Below, piece by piece: positions 33,701 through 56,954 of a stretch of DNA of 64,000 bases. Source of the DNA: Oryza sativa Japonica Group (Eukaryota; Streptophyta; Magnoliopsida; Poales; Poaceae). The notes under the pieces are model-generated. The model was not told the origin of the DNA. It did not search any database and worked only from the letters and a program-made list of their open reading frames with translations. The translations under genes and the position numbers were made by a program. Position 1 is the stretch's first letter, and every line of letters starts with the position of its first letter. Location: positions 12,846,001-12,910,000 of the forward strand of contig NC_089037.1 of NCBI RefSeq assembly GCF_034140825.1, read 5' to 3'.

Positions 33701-36700
33701 TTAGTCAGCTCTTAATCTTAAGATTTCCATCACTGTTCTCTTTCTGAAATATTCCATGTTTTCCTGCAGTTCCAAAACAAACCACACTGATAAGCATGAT
33801 TATGTAAAATCACCTCGAGAAATTGTGAAACAAGCTTATGTACTCACACGAGAAATTTACATAATGAAGTCTACAACACATGCTAAGTCCAAATTGTTAA
33901 GGCACTAGCCCAGAGGCAGAGGATATTCTGCTCAAATTTCTTAAATGAATCCAACTCACCTGACTAAAAGACATGCTCAATCCTCTGCTGTGGAAATCAA
34001 TGTACTTGAGCATAAACATACCACAGTCCCACCTGTTCAAATATACGATGCTTGTGTCAACTAAAACTATATTGTTGTCCATCGTAACATGTTCATGAAT
34101 GTGCCAATGCTTATGTTACAAAATGAATTCTTCATATGGCCATCCAACCAAACATGGATTAAAAAAACATACAGAAAACCGCTGAAGGTTTAACACATGA
34201 TAATACCTAACAAATCATGGTTCAAGCTATTGAAAGTGATTGTGTTCCATAATACTGAATTTATGCAGGAAATAATCATTAGCACATGCAATACATACCC
34301 ATTTTGCTGCAAAGGAATATCATCAACTAACTCTTCGTGCCAAGTGTTTGTGTCGATCTCTTTATTACTCTTGTCCTTCACTTCCTCTGCAATATATCTA
34401 GCCTGTGAGTGGCATGCACAATAAAATACAGGTAAGCCCACTCAAATCTGTAACTGCAAGTATTTGATGGATTAAACAAGCTTAGCAACACATTAATGAA
34501 ACACCGAAATAACTACGAACATGCAAATTCCCCTAGAGCATAACACATTTAACAACCTTTTTTTTAAAAAAAATAAAATGCCATGCAGGAAATAGCAATA
34601 GAAGGGGGTACTACTTTTTGAGTGCCCCAGTTGTATTTTTTCTCTACAGCTATAAGTTTACCAGCACTCTTGGTACATGATGATCCACACAACCAAGAGA
34701 ATCAAGGTATTGGAATGTCCTTTCTTTCATGTTTATAACTGCTAAGCACCAATGGACATCTTTATGTACAGGGACAAAGATCTGCAAAGTAAATTCTGAG
34801 GATAAGTTTATAATTACAAATAAGCATGTTCCAACATCCGTGACAACAGAAGGACTAAGAATGCAACAGATACTTTACTTTATCACACTCAATAAGCTCA
34901 TAACCCAACCTCCTGCGGGTAGTCCATCTTTTAACAGATTTGTAGTCATAGCCATTTTTTCCGCAAGCAAGCTGAACCAAACGACCAACAATTCAGGGAG
35001 TCAATGAAGATTAGCATTTACTTGGTGATCAGCAATTCAGCATTCACAAATGAAAATGAAATGGTAAAATTCATAATAAAAGGATATCAAATGAGTGGAT
35101 GAAGGCAAATGAAGAACTTCCTAGAATTTCCCATCCCTAACCAAACAGGCCAACACAATACTGCCCCCCAAAGAGAAGAAGTAATGGTATTTTGCGAAGC
35201 TAACACTTGGGTGGCATTTCTCCAAACATCATCCTTTGGAATGGAGTGATATTTTAGAAATCTTCAATGAACAATGAAGCAAGGATAAACTGAAAACATA
35301 AAACTGTCTACCATTTCCACAACAAATGTCTCGAATAAGTGATAACAAAACTTAAGAAAACCAAAAAAGCAAATGGAGAACTAAGCCCTCCGTTTAGAAC
35401 TGTATCCTGTTGTCGTATGACTGAAGTCAAACATATGCTGCTATTGACTGTTCCTAGAGTAAATATAGGGCATATCATATTTTAAAAAAAAAATCTTTAG
35501 GAAAAGAGCTTAACCATTGATTGCTCATAAATTACATTCGTAATATCTGCGCAACCAACATTTTATGAAAAGCTCTCAGAAATATGAATCTATCAGTATA
35601 ATTCTGATACACCAAATATATTTATGATTTGAGTAATTGTTGGTCAGAATCTATAAAGTTTGACTTTTCAATATATAATATGCCCTATAATTTTCTATGG
35701 ATGAATTAATATATACCTAAATGAGCCAAATGAATAGCATATTAGTTAATATGCCATAAACACAAGCTAATTGAGTATTTGTGTCCAATTAAGGCTCCAA
35801 AGCCAGTAATGATGTTAACCTGAGAAACCCATGAAGATATCTGGACAGTTATTACCTATATACCTCCTGAGGGAAAAACTCTAAAAATGTCCATAAATTA
35901 ATAACACAACTGAAATATAATATAAATGTTCCTACAGTGATATCATATTTGAACACTCATAAGTTCATTGCACCAAATCCTTATAAACCAATAATACACC
36001 AGAAATGCTAAAAAAAGTTATAAAGTACAGAGACGATAAGAACATTTAATATGAATACGAAGATAGAATACGTGAAAGCAAAAGAAGCTTATGATCTAAC
36101 CTTCTTATAAAAAAATGTATTAAAGAAATGGCATTTCAAAAACCTTTTTGGTTCTCTTGCCTCTCTCTCCTTCAATAATTCAAGGTACAAATTAATGACC
36201 TGCATGTAAGAGGAATACATGCCCTCATTACGTAAGATAATATGGGCAGGGTCATCGCCGGTCCATGTAAACCATCAATCTTTTTTTTAAAAAAAGGAAG
36301 TAAACCATAGATACTAGTGGAGTTTGTTTCATATATAAGTATATTCAAGATAGATAGTTACCTCATCATTTAACCAGGCAGTCAGTCTCAAGCACCGGAA
36401 CTTCTCTCTGCTAACTTCAATGTTGGAGGGCTCATGCAGTGCTAGGATTTCAGTACTGTAAGGACAAAAGAGTGATGATCAATTGTTATAGCAACAAACA
36501 TAGAAGCTACAAACAACATGCAGCAGGGTCATCAAAGGTACCTTGAACCCCTACCAAACAAACAATTATGAACTTCATTTTCCTCTTCAGCAGTTAGAGG
36601 TGTAAAGAGTTCAGACAGGTCCTGGAGTAGTGAAAGATCAACATGCAGAAACCGACAGTGAGCAAAAGCATAAAAGGTTGATATAGAGCAACAACTAAGA

Positions 36701-37635
36701 AAGGTTAATCAACAAAGGAATATACTTTCCCCCAATTAAACTCTACATTCAAATGCATATCTTGTGAATTCGCAAGCACTCAAAAGGAGAATCGACTCTA
36801 GAATCCACATTGTGTCAAGACATCCTTGCTTGCCCCTCTCTCTCTTTTTTTGACAATTCAAAACATCTATTTAGGGCGAGCGATACTAGGAAGCCTAAAA
36901 TTGTCCAAACTTTAAACTTGAAAAAGTTCAAGAACTCAATTATGTAGCTATGCCCCGAAGCTCTCATTACAATGAACCTCCATTAATTCACTTCAACGCA
37001 ATACGCACACTTTACCACTAGTGAGTTGTGATCTTCACATTCACCAACTATGAAAATAATATAACATAAAAACAAAGGAATGGTAAACGTAACGATATCG
37101 ATACCTCCTTGGGTGGCTCAGCCGCCTTCCGCAGCTCGGCGAGTTTCTCCTCTTCTAGATTCACCAGTGAAGCGAGCTCGCCCAGCCTCTTGTCGTGGCT
37201 CCTCATCCTCTCGAGCGCCTCCTTGTAGTACGGCTCCCTCTTCACCCGCGGACGCGGCGCCGCGGCCTCCAGGGCGGCCTTCCTCGGGTCCCCGACCCTC
37301 CGCCTCACCACCAACCGGGGGCCAAACCCCGCGTCGTCGTCTTCCATGGCGGTGGCCACCGAGAGATCCCGCGACCGGACGTCGACCCAGCCCCTGTACA
37401 CCCCGAGGCCGGCATCGTCGTGCCTAGGTTTACCCCGGAGGAAGGAGAGGAAGCCCCCCATGTCGAACGCGGGGGACGACGCCGCCTCGGGCGGGATCGG
37501 CGGGGAGGGGAAGGCCGCCGGGCAGAGGCAGAGGCGGCGGCGGCGGTGGCGCTGCGGGCCGTGGAAGTGGGAATCGTCGAGGGGGCGCTTCCGGCGGCGG
37601 TGGGGGAGGAGGAAGGGGGAGGCGAGGGCGGTCAT
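33701..37635 (-). CDS. ESD4-like SUMO-specific protease (Ulp1, C48 family)
   Basis: A nuclear cysteine protease that matures SUMO and removes it from targets. Nine coding exons (37105-37635, 36542-36621, 36362-36455, 36101-36199, 34879-34971, 34662-34781, 34299-34402, 33960-34032, 33701-33763) give 418 residues. The N-terminal 177 residues are basic and low-complexity, ending in a Lys/Glu-rich helix ([17 protein letters not shown]). The catalytic domain shows [46 protein letters not shown], then His309 in VHWCLAVI, Asp326 in YLDSL, Gln371 and Cys377 in [17 protein letters not shown]; the triad is intact. Trp375 stands where Arabidopsis ESD4, as I recall it, has Tyr. The tail EILRLRAD matches ESD4. 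The start at 37635 is the first ATG. The upstream minus-strand leader holds CCCTAG repeats (37655-37680). Confidence 0.93.
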
Positions 37636-39404
37636 GGCGAGGAGGAGGAGGGGGATAGGGCTAGGGCTAGGGCTAGGGCCATGGGGGTTGGGAGCATGCC
37701 CTAGGTTGGCGCGGCGGGGGTTTGAGCAGCGGAAAGCTCCAAGCGGGAGGGGAGGAGAGAAGACGAGGAGACTGGTTTAACTGTAATCCCTCCAAATATT
37801 CAGAAATTAATTGAGATACTACGAGCATACTATGCTCTTTTGCTCTGATTTCTTTTGAAATTAAAAGGGATTGTAGGTTGAAATTAGTTTTTTTTGTTTT
37901 TTTACAGGAAGAAGAGGATATTTTATCATTGGAGTCCGCGATGGCGGGGCATTGGGCTAACCATCTGTCCATAAAAAATAAACCTAGGGCTGAATATGAC
38001 TGGAGTACTCGATAAGACCAACTCAACATAAACCTAGGGCTGAATATGACTGGAGTACTCGATAAGACCAACTCAACATGCTAGGTATAATTTATTTTGA
38101 GCAAATTTGGCCAATGCCATGATAAAGAACGTGGAATATGATATTACCATTTTATACGAACAAGTACAGATGTATATGGATATAGATCAAGTAGTCTATA
38201 CAGATAGGACCCACATGACATTGATCTTTTGTTGTTCTCATTTTTCACAATGTATATAGATAGTAATTAATATTAAGATAAGACCCACACTCCAAAAAGA
38301 TTTACATCCAAATGCCATAGTTCTCTTACGGAGAATAAGCAAGAGGAGAGAGATAGTATATTTTAATCTAGAATTAATTGAATCATACCATTACAAATTT
38401 GCTAGTTTTGAAAAATACCATTACTATTTATCTATTTGTAAGCATACCACTACACCTCTCTCAAAATTGGGTGCATACCATCCTATACACTTAAATACAT
38501 GTTTTGGATCGTTTTACATGTGTTGTATTTTAGTATGGACCAAAATACCCCTGCTTACTACAGCTCAAGCACTGTGTGATTCCCCATCCTGGATTAGCTC
38601 AAGCACTAAGGTTTTATAAAATTTACTTATTTTTTTATGATCGTGCTTTACCACTCATATTTTTCTTTCAATAGTATCGAACAAATTATCTCTCTCACCT
38701 AACAGTAACATTCACATGCTGAACTAGCGCAAAACATCAGTTAACACTTGCAATACATGTACTTCTGTAAGACTAATAAAATATCTCGCTTAAATACTAG
38801 TATGCAAATAAAGTATATTACGAAGGACACAGCTAACATACAAAAAGTATGGTTTGTTAATTGTGACTACCTGTTGCGAAGGAACATATTGAGGTAGCCA
38901 CATGTAACTAAAAGTGTATTAAGTTTCGTCTACTCTTACACAGTTTTGAAATCTAAACTTTTAATTGGTTATTTGAGAAAGAAATTTTAATTCATTTCAA
39001 TGGATTCACACACCAGCTAGCCCAGCAACTCTCTTTGGGCCACAAGGCCACACCAGTTTGTACTACCTGCAAGTTCTGGCCATTAGAGTACACTCCTGAC
39101 TCCTGTGATTTTCTTTAATCTTCCTTACTCTGTGATTAAAAGTACTACTAACATTTTTCTTTCAGAATTCAGAACAACATTTTTTTGCTGCTGACCTAGC
39201 AAGAACTGGGTAAAATATTTTTTTGCTTCACTCGTACCGTGCGCTAGACTCCCAGAATTAATATTACCAGTGCTGTGACTTTGTGTTGAACTGGAAATAT
39301 CCCGGGCCTGGGCCACAGTAATTATGTCTGAATCTAACGTACGTACTTAGACAGAGACGCCACTTGTTTTTATGGATAGAGTATTGCCGCCATGAAGTAT
39401 CTTT
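37636..39404. other. Upstream flank of the ESD4-like gene
   Basis: AT-rich intergenic DNA with a 50-bp tandem duplication listed separately. No gene is supported. Confidence 0.5.
37981..38080. repeat. 50-bp tandem duplication, almost perfect
   Basis: Units 37981-38030 and 38031-38080 begin AACCTAGGGCTGAATATGAC and differ only at the last base. Confidence 0.95.
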
Positions 39405-41053
39405 TTTTTCCGAACGGTCAGACCATTGCCGACGTTTTATATTAAGAAGAAGATATCCCATTTTGAGGAGAAAACGGGATCAAACCTTACAGTGCTCAGT
39501 TAATTAGGGAAAACTGAGCGAAAACCACAACTACAACACCACACTAACAGCTAACCTATCCTAATCTACCACGACGGAGCCCGATACAAGGCATCGGCCA
39601 AGCTTGCCATTTGAGACGACACGGCAGCCTACACATGTTATCGTTGCCAAGCTTGCCACACAAGTGACATAGCAGCTTCGACTTCAATGCGATGCTACCC
39701 CAACGCCAAAATGAACAAACAAGAACGACACCCACGAAGGACATCAGCCTAAGCTACCAAGGAACCACTCCTACACACAGCTAGCATCAACAATCCTATA
39801 AAGAGATTGCAGTGTGTCATCGTTGCCAAGCTTCATCGCCCCAGCAAAGCAGCTCCGACTCTACCCCCCAGTAAACAGATAAGAGTGATGAACACCCGCT
39901 GTAGCAAGGAACGAAGCCAAGGAAGTGAGGCCTCGTCAAACACCCTAGACCTGAAGAGCTTCGGGGACATTGCAGGAGTCCACCAAGGCTACCATTGCGC
40001 GCAGAGGGTTCTTGGTGTTATGAGGGGTCAACGCCAGGACGACACCTCCAAGGAGGAGAACGGCGCCAAATGGCGTCGCCGTCATCATGCCGGCCCATGG
40101 CCTGGCAAGGCTTTCGCCAGTGGTTTCCCATCAAAACCCCACACAACCATCCTGCACAACGACCATCGCTAGACCACCACGCCATCCCTTTAACACCCAA
40201 GCTCAGTCTACCACCCCGCAGGTCAAGCTGGCAATACAGAGGATGAACTCTTCACTGCCAAACCGCTTCCTGCGTGCTGCCGTAAGCCACTGAGGTCACC
40301 AATGGCAGCCAGCCACCTGATGACCCGGTCACCACCACCGGCTTCCTCCTCGCGCAGCACCTCCACAGCCTCACGCCACCGGCCATCGGGCCATGGCCGC
40401 GTGTCCGGCCAACACCACCTCGCACACCACCGGCCGCCGCCTCGCCCTGGCCGCCGGCCTCGCCTTCCTCCTACACGCCATCCGACAACGACACCGGGCG
40501 GGGGCACGAGGCAGAGCAGGAGCAGGCGCCGTCGCCGCAGCCCCAACCCGCGCCGCCACCGCGCCAGGCTGCCTCGCTGGCCGGGGCCCGTGTTGCGCCG
40601 CCCGCCGCCCACTCCACGTTCGTCGCGCTGCCCGTCTCGCCGCCCGCCGCGCCGGCAAGGCACGCCTGCGCCACTCGCCGCGCCGGCAGGGCATGCACGA
40701 GCCGCTCGCCGCCCGCTCTGCCTCCGTCGCGCCGCTCACCGCGCCGACCGGATCCGCGGGTGGAGAGGCCAGATCCGGCCACAGGGCGCCGGATCCGCCG
40801 CCCCAAGCCGAACCGCCGTCTCCACCTCTGGCCTCGCCATCGTCGGTGTTCTCCATTCTCCTCGCGCAGGGGCCGGTTCCGCCGAGCCGTTTGGGCCTCG
40901 CCGCCGCCTTCCCGGCACGCCGCCGGCGAGCTCCGGCGGCGGCGAGGTGGAGGAGGGGGATGAGGGTGTGGCGGCGCGGGCGGCTAGGGTTTCGCCCCCG
41001 AGCCGCCCGCACGAGAGCAACGCGGGGGTCACTACAAGCCGATTAAACTTTTT
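39405..41053 (-). mobile_element. Non-LTR retroelement insertion, internally deleted LINE type
   Basis: Flanked by the 16-mer GCCATGAAGTATCTTT at 39389-39404 and 41054-41069. On the minus strand the 3' end reads CTTCTTAATATAAAACGTCGG ... CCGTTCGGAAAAAAAAG, a tail style I associate with plant LINEs. The 5' half (41030-40300) is very GC-rich and UTR-like. I see no reverse transcriptase or endonuclease, so it looks like a deletion derivative moved in trans. Open frames in the GC-rich half are compositional. Confidence 0.75.
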
Positions 41054-41069
41054 GCCATGAAGTATCTTT

Positions 41070-43824
41070 GATTAATAAGTTTCTCTCCCTGCTTGGTGCA
41101 ATCGGTTCTGTTCAGAAATTTGTTCTGATTGGTTGGTAAGAAAAGTAAATTTTGTAGCTCACCTTTCTGTGCTAATTGGTGTAGCAGCTGGCTGATAGAA
41201 CCAACTGATAGCACTTAAGTAAATAATCACCTGTCACTGGAGTCATTTATCTCTATGTGAAGCTTTGAAGTCAACAACTCACCGTTATTTTTTCATGTCT
41301 CTGTTCTCTGAAGTCTGAACAGCCTATTTCCTGTCAGTTCAAGGTTTGAGCTCTTGGCCTCTCAACAGTCTTGTCACATTTCTTCCATTGTCGATTAGAC
41401 GATATTGGATTGTTTGCTGCCTCATAATCCGCACTTAAATCTAAGCTAAAACCATGCTTAAGTTGTGTCTTAATTTGTGCTATAAACTGTGCATTTGCAC
41501 CATGTCAATTTATTCGCAGGGCTCATTGTACGGAGGTAGAGAAAAAAAAAGACACAAAATGACATTGAACGAACTGAAAATTGTATTCATTAATTAGACG
41601 TAAGCATGTGAATACAAAAGGAGCAATGCGTCAGCCAACAAAAGGAAAATTGAGTTTAATTGTGATTAGGTTCTTCTTCTGCACATCAGATTGCACATTA
41701 CTCAATTGCATGAGTATGTATGTGATGACGGCATGGATCACAATAGGACCTAATTAAATTACCATCTTAATTAGGTCACAGTACGGTTTGATTGCATGCT
41801 TAATTATTGTCATTATCCTGTGTTCCGGATCGAAAGTGAGCTTCACTTTTTCATGGTATTTAATGGTGCAAAAGTGCAGAGATCCCCTCCAGGATGTACT
41901 TTTTCATGGTAAGCTTCACTTTTTCAGGATGTACTTTTTCATGGTCTTATCTCACCAAAGTACTAATAGTTTGTTAAGATGTGACATAAGCACACACCGT
42001 CCTAGCTACTTAAACTGAATGTGTTTGTCTAAGTTAAAACTTTTGTTTTTGACCATTGGTTTTAACTCTTTGTCGCATTCTGCTTGCATTTAGGGAATGT
42101 TAAGTAAGCTGCATGAAGAGCTAAAGTTGAGTGTTTGTATTCAAGGATCACAATGACACCCAAAGTTTTTTTTTAGAGTTGTCAGGCCATGGTGACGATG
42201 ATTGGCATATTAGTAGTCACAACTCACAATCAGTATTCCACTCCACGATCGTATCACAATTTTTATGATATCCAAGCCACATCCAAAATACCAGCAAACA
42301 AAATGCATCGAGGACTAAGCAAACCAAATGCATATGGTAGTAAAGAGAATACTCGCATTTACTGATATTTTTCTTTCAGTGGTAAGCGACATTCACACTG
42401 AGATATTTATGATAACTTCGTTAATCTCAAAATATACCGACTTAGTATTCAAAGGTGCTTGTAAGAATAAGAAGTACGTGAATACGCTTGATGAGTGTAC
42501 ATCATATATATAAGAGCACATACGTCTGTTCTATGTTTCGAAAAAATAAACATCATTGTATATCCTGATCATCACCCACCTAAATTTTCAAGGTGATACT
42601 GAACCACATATTACCACAGCACTTTTGGTTGGGCCAACACCACACTACAGGCTACAAAATTGCTAGCTGGCGTTATAAATGATTTTTCATCAAACTAATA
42701 ATACCTCTTTTTTTAATAGATAATACTTTTATCATAAATCATTCGTCTTATTAAAAAAATACGTAATTATAATTTAGTTTGTTCTATCACTCGAAGTATT
42801 TTAAGCATAATTTATATCTTATACATTTGCATAAAATTTTTAAATAAAATGAATGGTAAAACATGTGTTAAAACGTCAACACTGTCATCTATCTATTAAA
42901 AAGCGGAGGAGCATGAGGAGAAACATATCTTTCTTACAGGAGCAAATCATCCTATACGTGTGCATGCATCGCATTATTTAGTGGGGCCGGCGAGCACAAT
43001 TTGGTGCCTGTCGATCGATCGGACAATGAAATGCAAAAACCAAATCAGAATTGCGTGCAATGCTAGCTAATACTACTACATAATCATGGAGCTAATATTC
43101 TCTGTAGATGACTCGAAGTTGTACTTGTTGAATGTAAAACAAATAATAACTGTATAACAATCAATTAATTAGCAGCATATTTCCCTGACCGGACTCGATC
43201 CGGAGCTTTCTTCATCGCTCACATCAAATCACCCAAATAAGAAACCACAGCACAAATAACGATTGCATTTGGAAGCTCATGCATGCATGCAGACAACCCC
43301 AAATAAAACATTGACTAATTCCTACTTGATAAGCATGGCTTAATTGAATAAAGTTTAACTCAGCTGATGGGTTCAATTAAATACTAGTAATATACAAATA
43401 AAGTTCCCTCTGTTCACAAATACATGTTAGGTTTTAACTAGAAGTGAATCAAGTTTTTAAGCAACGTCAAATCAAATACTTTTCAATGTAAGGTTGCAAA
43501 TCTAATATATAATACAACTTTGATATTAAATAATTAGGCTATTTTATAAAAATATGGTTTCAAAACAGGCATTCATTTTTGAACGAATGAGGTAGCTCTC
43601 AAAATGGACACATCGGTATTTGTCAACATGGCTGGCCCTCATTCCTTGAAAAAAAGAAAGAAAGAAACTTGTGACCTCTTCAGCTCTTCTTCACTGTGCA
43701 TCCATATATGTAAGCTTCCCAGTACTAACCATGCAATTAGCATGTAATAATCTCCTACTAGCTATAGCTAATTAATTAGCTACTAGCTAATCCCTTCTTC
43801 CTTTGTAAGCTAGCTAGCACAACG
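41070..43824. other. Intergenic, AT-rich with MITE fragments
   Basis: Fragments at about 42700-42905 (CATTCGTCTTATT, like the 19474-19713 MITE) and 43400-43570. No gene is supported. Confidence 0.5.
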
Positions 43825-44541
43825 ATGGTGATGCTGCGGCTGCCTAGCGTTAAACTCTGGAGAGCAATGGTGAGGGTGCACTCCTCCTGTTCGTCGCCGC
43901 CGTCGCCGGCGCCGGCGGAGCAGCTGGAAGAGGCCGCCGGTGCTCCTCCGGCGGCGGCGGCGAGTACGACAGCTAGACGGCACTGGAGCGAGCAGCGGGA
44001 GGTGTTCACCATCTGGATGAAGTCGCTGGTGCTCAACGGCAGCGGGTGCACCGTGTACGACTCCGGCGGCCGCATCGTCTACCGCGTCGACAACTACGGC
44101 TCCCGCCGCGCCGCCGACGTCTGCCTCATGGACCTCGCCGGCAACGTCGTCGTCCAGATCCTCAGCAAGGCGAGGCTGGGGCACCTGGTCGGGAGGTGGG
44201 ACGGCTACCGCCCGTGCCGCGGCGGCGGCGCCGGCGGCGAGCAGCGGCCGTGGTTCAAGGCGGCGAGCGAGGCGTGGCGCGGCGGCGGGGGCCCCCGGTG
44301 CGAGTTCAGGAGCGACGACGGGCGGGCCGTGCAGCGGTACAGGATGGAGGGGAGGCTGCGGGAGGCGGCGCGCGCGGCGAGGATCGTGGACGGGGCGACG
44401 GGCGCGGCGGTGGCGGAGGTGAGGAGGAAGACGACGGCGGGCGGCGTGGCGCTCGGCGACGACGTGCTGACGCTGCTGGTGGAGCCCAACGTAGACCGCT
44501 CCCTCATCCTGTCCCTCCTGCTCCTGCATCATGATTGGTAG
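43825..44541 (+). CDS. LURP-one-related (LOR) protein
   Basis: LOR proteins have a tubby-like beta-barrel fold (DUF567/LOR); Arabidopsis LURP1 is needed for basal defence to oomycetes, and the role of most members is unknown. The single exon encodes 238 residues. Matching features are REVFTIWMKSLVLNGSGCTV, YDSGGRIVYRVDNYGS, VCLMDLAGNVVVQILSKARL, WFKAASEAWR, then RIVDGATGAAVAEVRRKTTA and VLTLLVEPNVDRSLILSLLL, typical of the family's C-terminal helix. The N-terminus has a Ser/Pro/Ala-rich insertion (about residues 20-50). A Met at the third codon is an alternative start. Confidence 0.92.
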   Translation: MVMLRLPSVKLWRAMVRVHSSCSSPPSPAPAEQLEEAAGAPPAAAASTTARRHWSEQREVFTIWMKSLVLNGSGCTVYDSGGRIVYRVDNYGSRRAADVCLMDLAGNVVVQILSKARLGHLVGRWDGYRPCRGGGAGGEQRPWFKAASEAWRGGGGPRCEFRSDDGRAVQRYRMEGRLREAARAARIVDGATGAAVAEVRRKTTAGGVALGDDVLTLLVEPNVDRSLILSLLLLHHDW

Positions 44542-46268
44542 CTAGCTTTAGGAGAATTTACCAACCAACCAACTTTCGAGGGCTAGGAAATTCAGTTTCT
44601 GGCTTCTATTTAATTTTCTCGATTATATAGCTATGTATTTATAGAATCTAGAGCCGAAATTTACGAGAGAAGCGCGCTACAGCAGAAGTTCTCAAACACT
44701 ACCTGTACATATTGCATATGCTAGAAGGATTATTTGTTTTTCCTGTTTTACTAATTTGCTCATAATGTACATGATTAGTGGTAGTTTTTGAGCGGGGATT
44801 TTGCTTCTTGATGATGTATCAGGGATAGTTTTGGTGTGTAATTAGCCATCTATGATCTTGCTTTTCTCCCCCTTTTGGCAATTTTTAGAGGATTGGAGAT
44901 TTCGATCGCTCAGGTGTTCTTGCTCAAGATCGAACGAGAGCTTGAGATTTGGATGCTTAATTACTGCAAACATTTTGCTCTAAAAACTTGCACATATGGT
45001 AATTGGATTGGAGATATTAAGACATCTATATATATGGAGATAATATATATACCGATCATTTTTCACACCTCCCATATAATTCTACTTGTACATGCAAAAG
45101 GAAAAGAAAATAGTTGTACATGATATCACAGCTTCGTAGTTGCACGAATGGCTCACTAGTTGAAAAGCAAGGGATTTTTTTTTGGTGAATTGTTGGAAGG
45201 CAAGTCGAAGAACAGTAACAACAGAGCATAGAAGAGGATTCTCTGACTTACTTCTCTGACTTACTTTCCTCTGACTTTGAGTCACTAATATGTGAACCCG
45301 GACACAAGTTAGAGAGGCCTATATGTCAGTGACACGAGTTAGAGAAAAGTAAGTTAGAGGATCTCTGTGGATCCAAAGAGGACACGCAGTACAGCCGAAC
45401 ACATCTGAAAACACAGCCCGGATAACAGTACCCATCCATTTCCCATGGTAAAACATAACACAACTCATAGATCACGCCGCATGAATTAGCTCAAATAACT
45501 CGTACTCGGTTTAGAGGATTTTCACGAGAATTTAGAGAAACTAAACTGTTCCTCGCGAAAATCCTAAAAAATTCCTGCGTTCCAAAGAACAACTCGTGCA
45601 ATTTTCCCATACATCCATGAGGGCAAGCAGGAGGCCAGGCTCTATTCAACAGGAGGTGAATCGATAATGGTAACCCGCATCTCCATATATAATATTATGA
45701 TCAGTAAAGGGGCAGTACCAAAACCTGGTAGACAGTCGACAAATGGAGTAACAACGGACATGTTTAAAATGAATTTTGCGGTGACCGCAATAACAAGTTA
45801 ATTGGCCTGGATGCTCATACTGTACAATTGCACAGGCACAACTTTAACCTAAAAAAATTTGAATCGCTGTCACGAAATGAGAAAAATGACGGTGAACCAA
45901 CCGGCCCGGTAAGAGATGTCATTCTCGGAACTGGCTGCCTGACCTGACTATGGGGACTAGAAATGTAATCTATTTTTGCGGATGGTGATATGTTGCCGTC
46001 ACTACCCCCAGGTCCACCACAGCAGGCAATTTGTAAGCCACATCCCGAATCCCATCTTCCTCTTTCGCCAAAATCGACAGCCCACACCATGGCGACGATT
46101 GAATGTCTTATCCCATCCGCCTCGATATGAACTGTTGTTAATTCTTCTGATGTCTAGCAGATAGTACAGTTCTTTTTTTACTGTAGTGAATCTGCAAAAC
46201 TTTTGCCTCCAATCACCATTGTTTGTCCTAATGCTTCTGATATATATGTACATTGGAATGAACTTCAG
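44542..46268. other. Convergent 3' flanks of the LOR and AAA genes
   Basis: Holds both 3' UTRs. An imperfect inverted repeat near 45233-45370 (TCTCTGACTTACTT against AAGTAAGTTAGAGGA) is MITE-like. No gene is seen. Confidence 0.5.

Positions 46269-56954
<10,686 letters not shown>

Noticed and set aside
37655-37680. Telomere-like repeat
   Set aside because: The unit is AGGGCT, not the plant TTTAGGG, and there are only about four copies; it lies in a gene leader, so it is neither a telomere nor a clear telo-box.
40302-41060. Open frames of over 200 residues on both strands
   Set aside because: They lie in the GC-rich half of a non-LTR insertion with no stop-rich frames on either strand and no domain; composition explains them.
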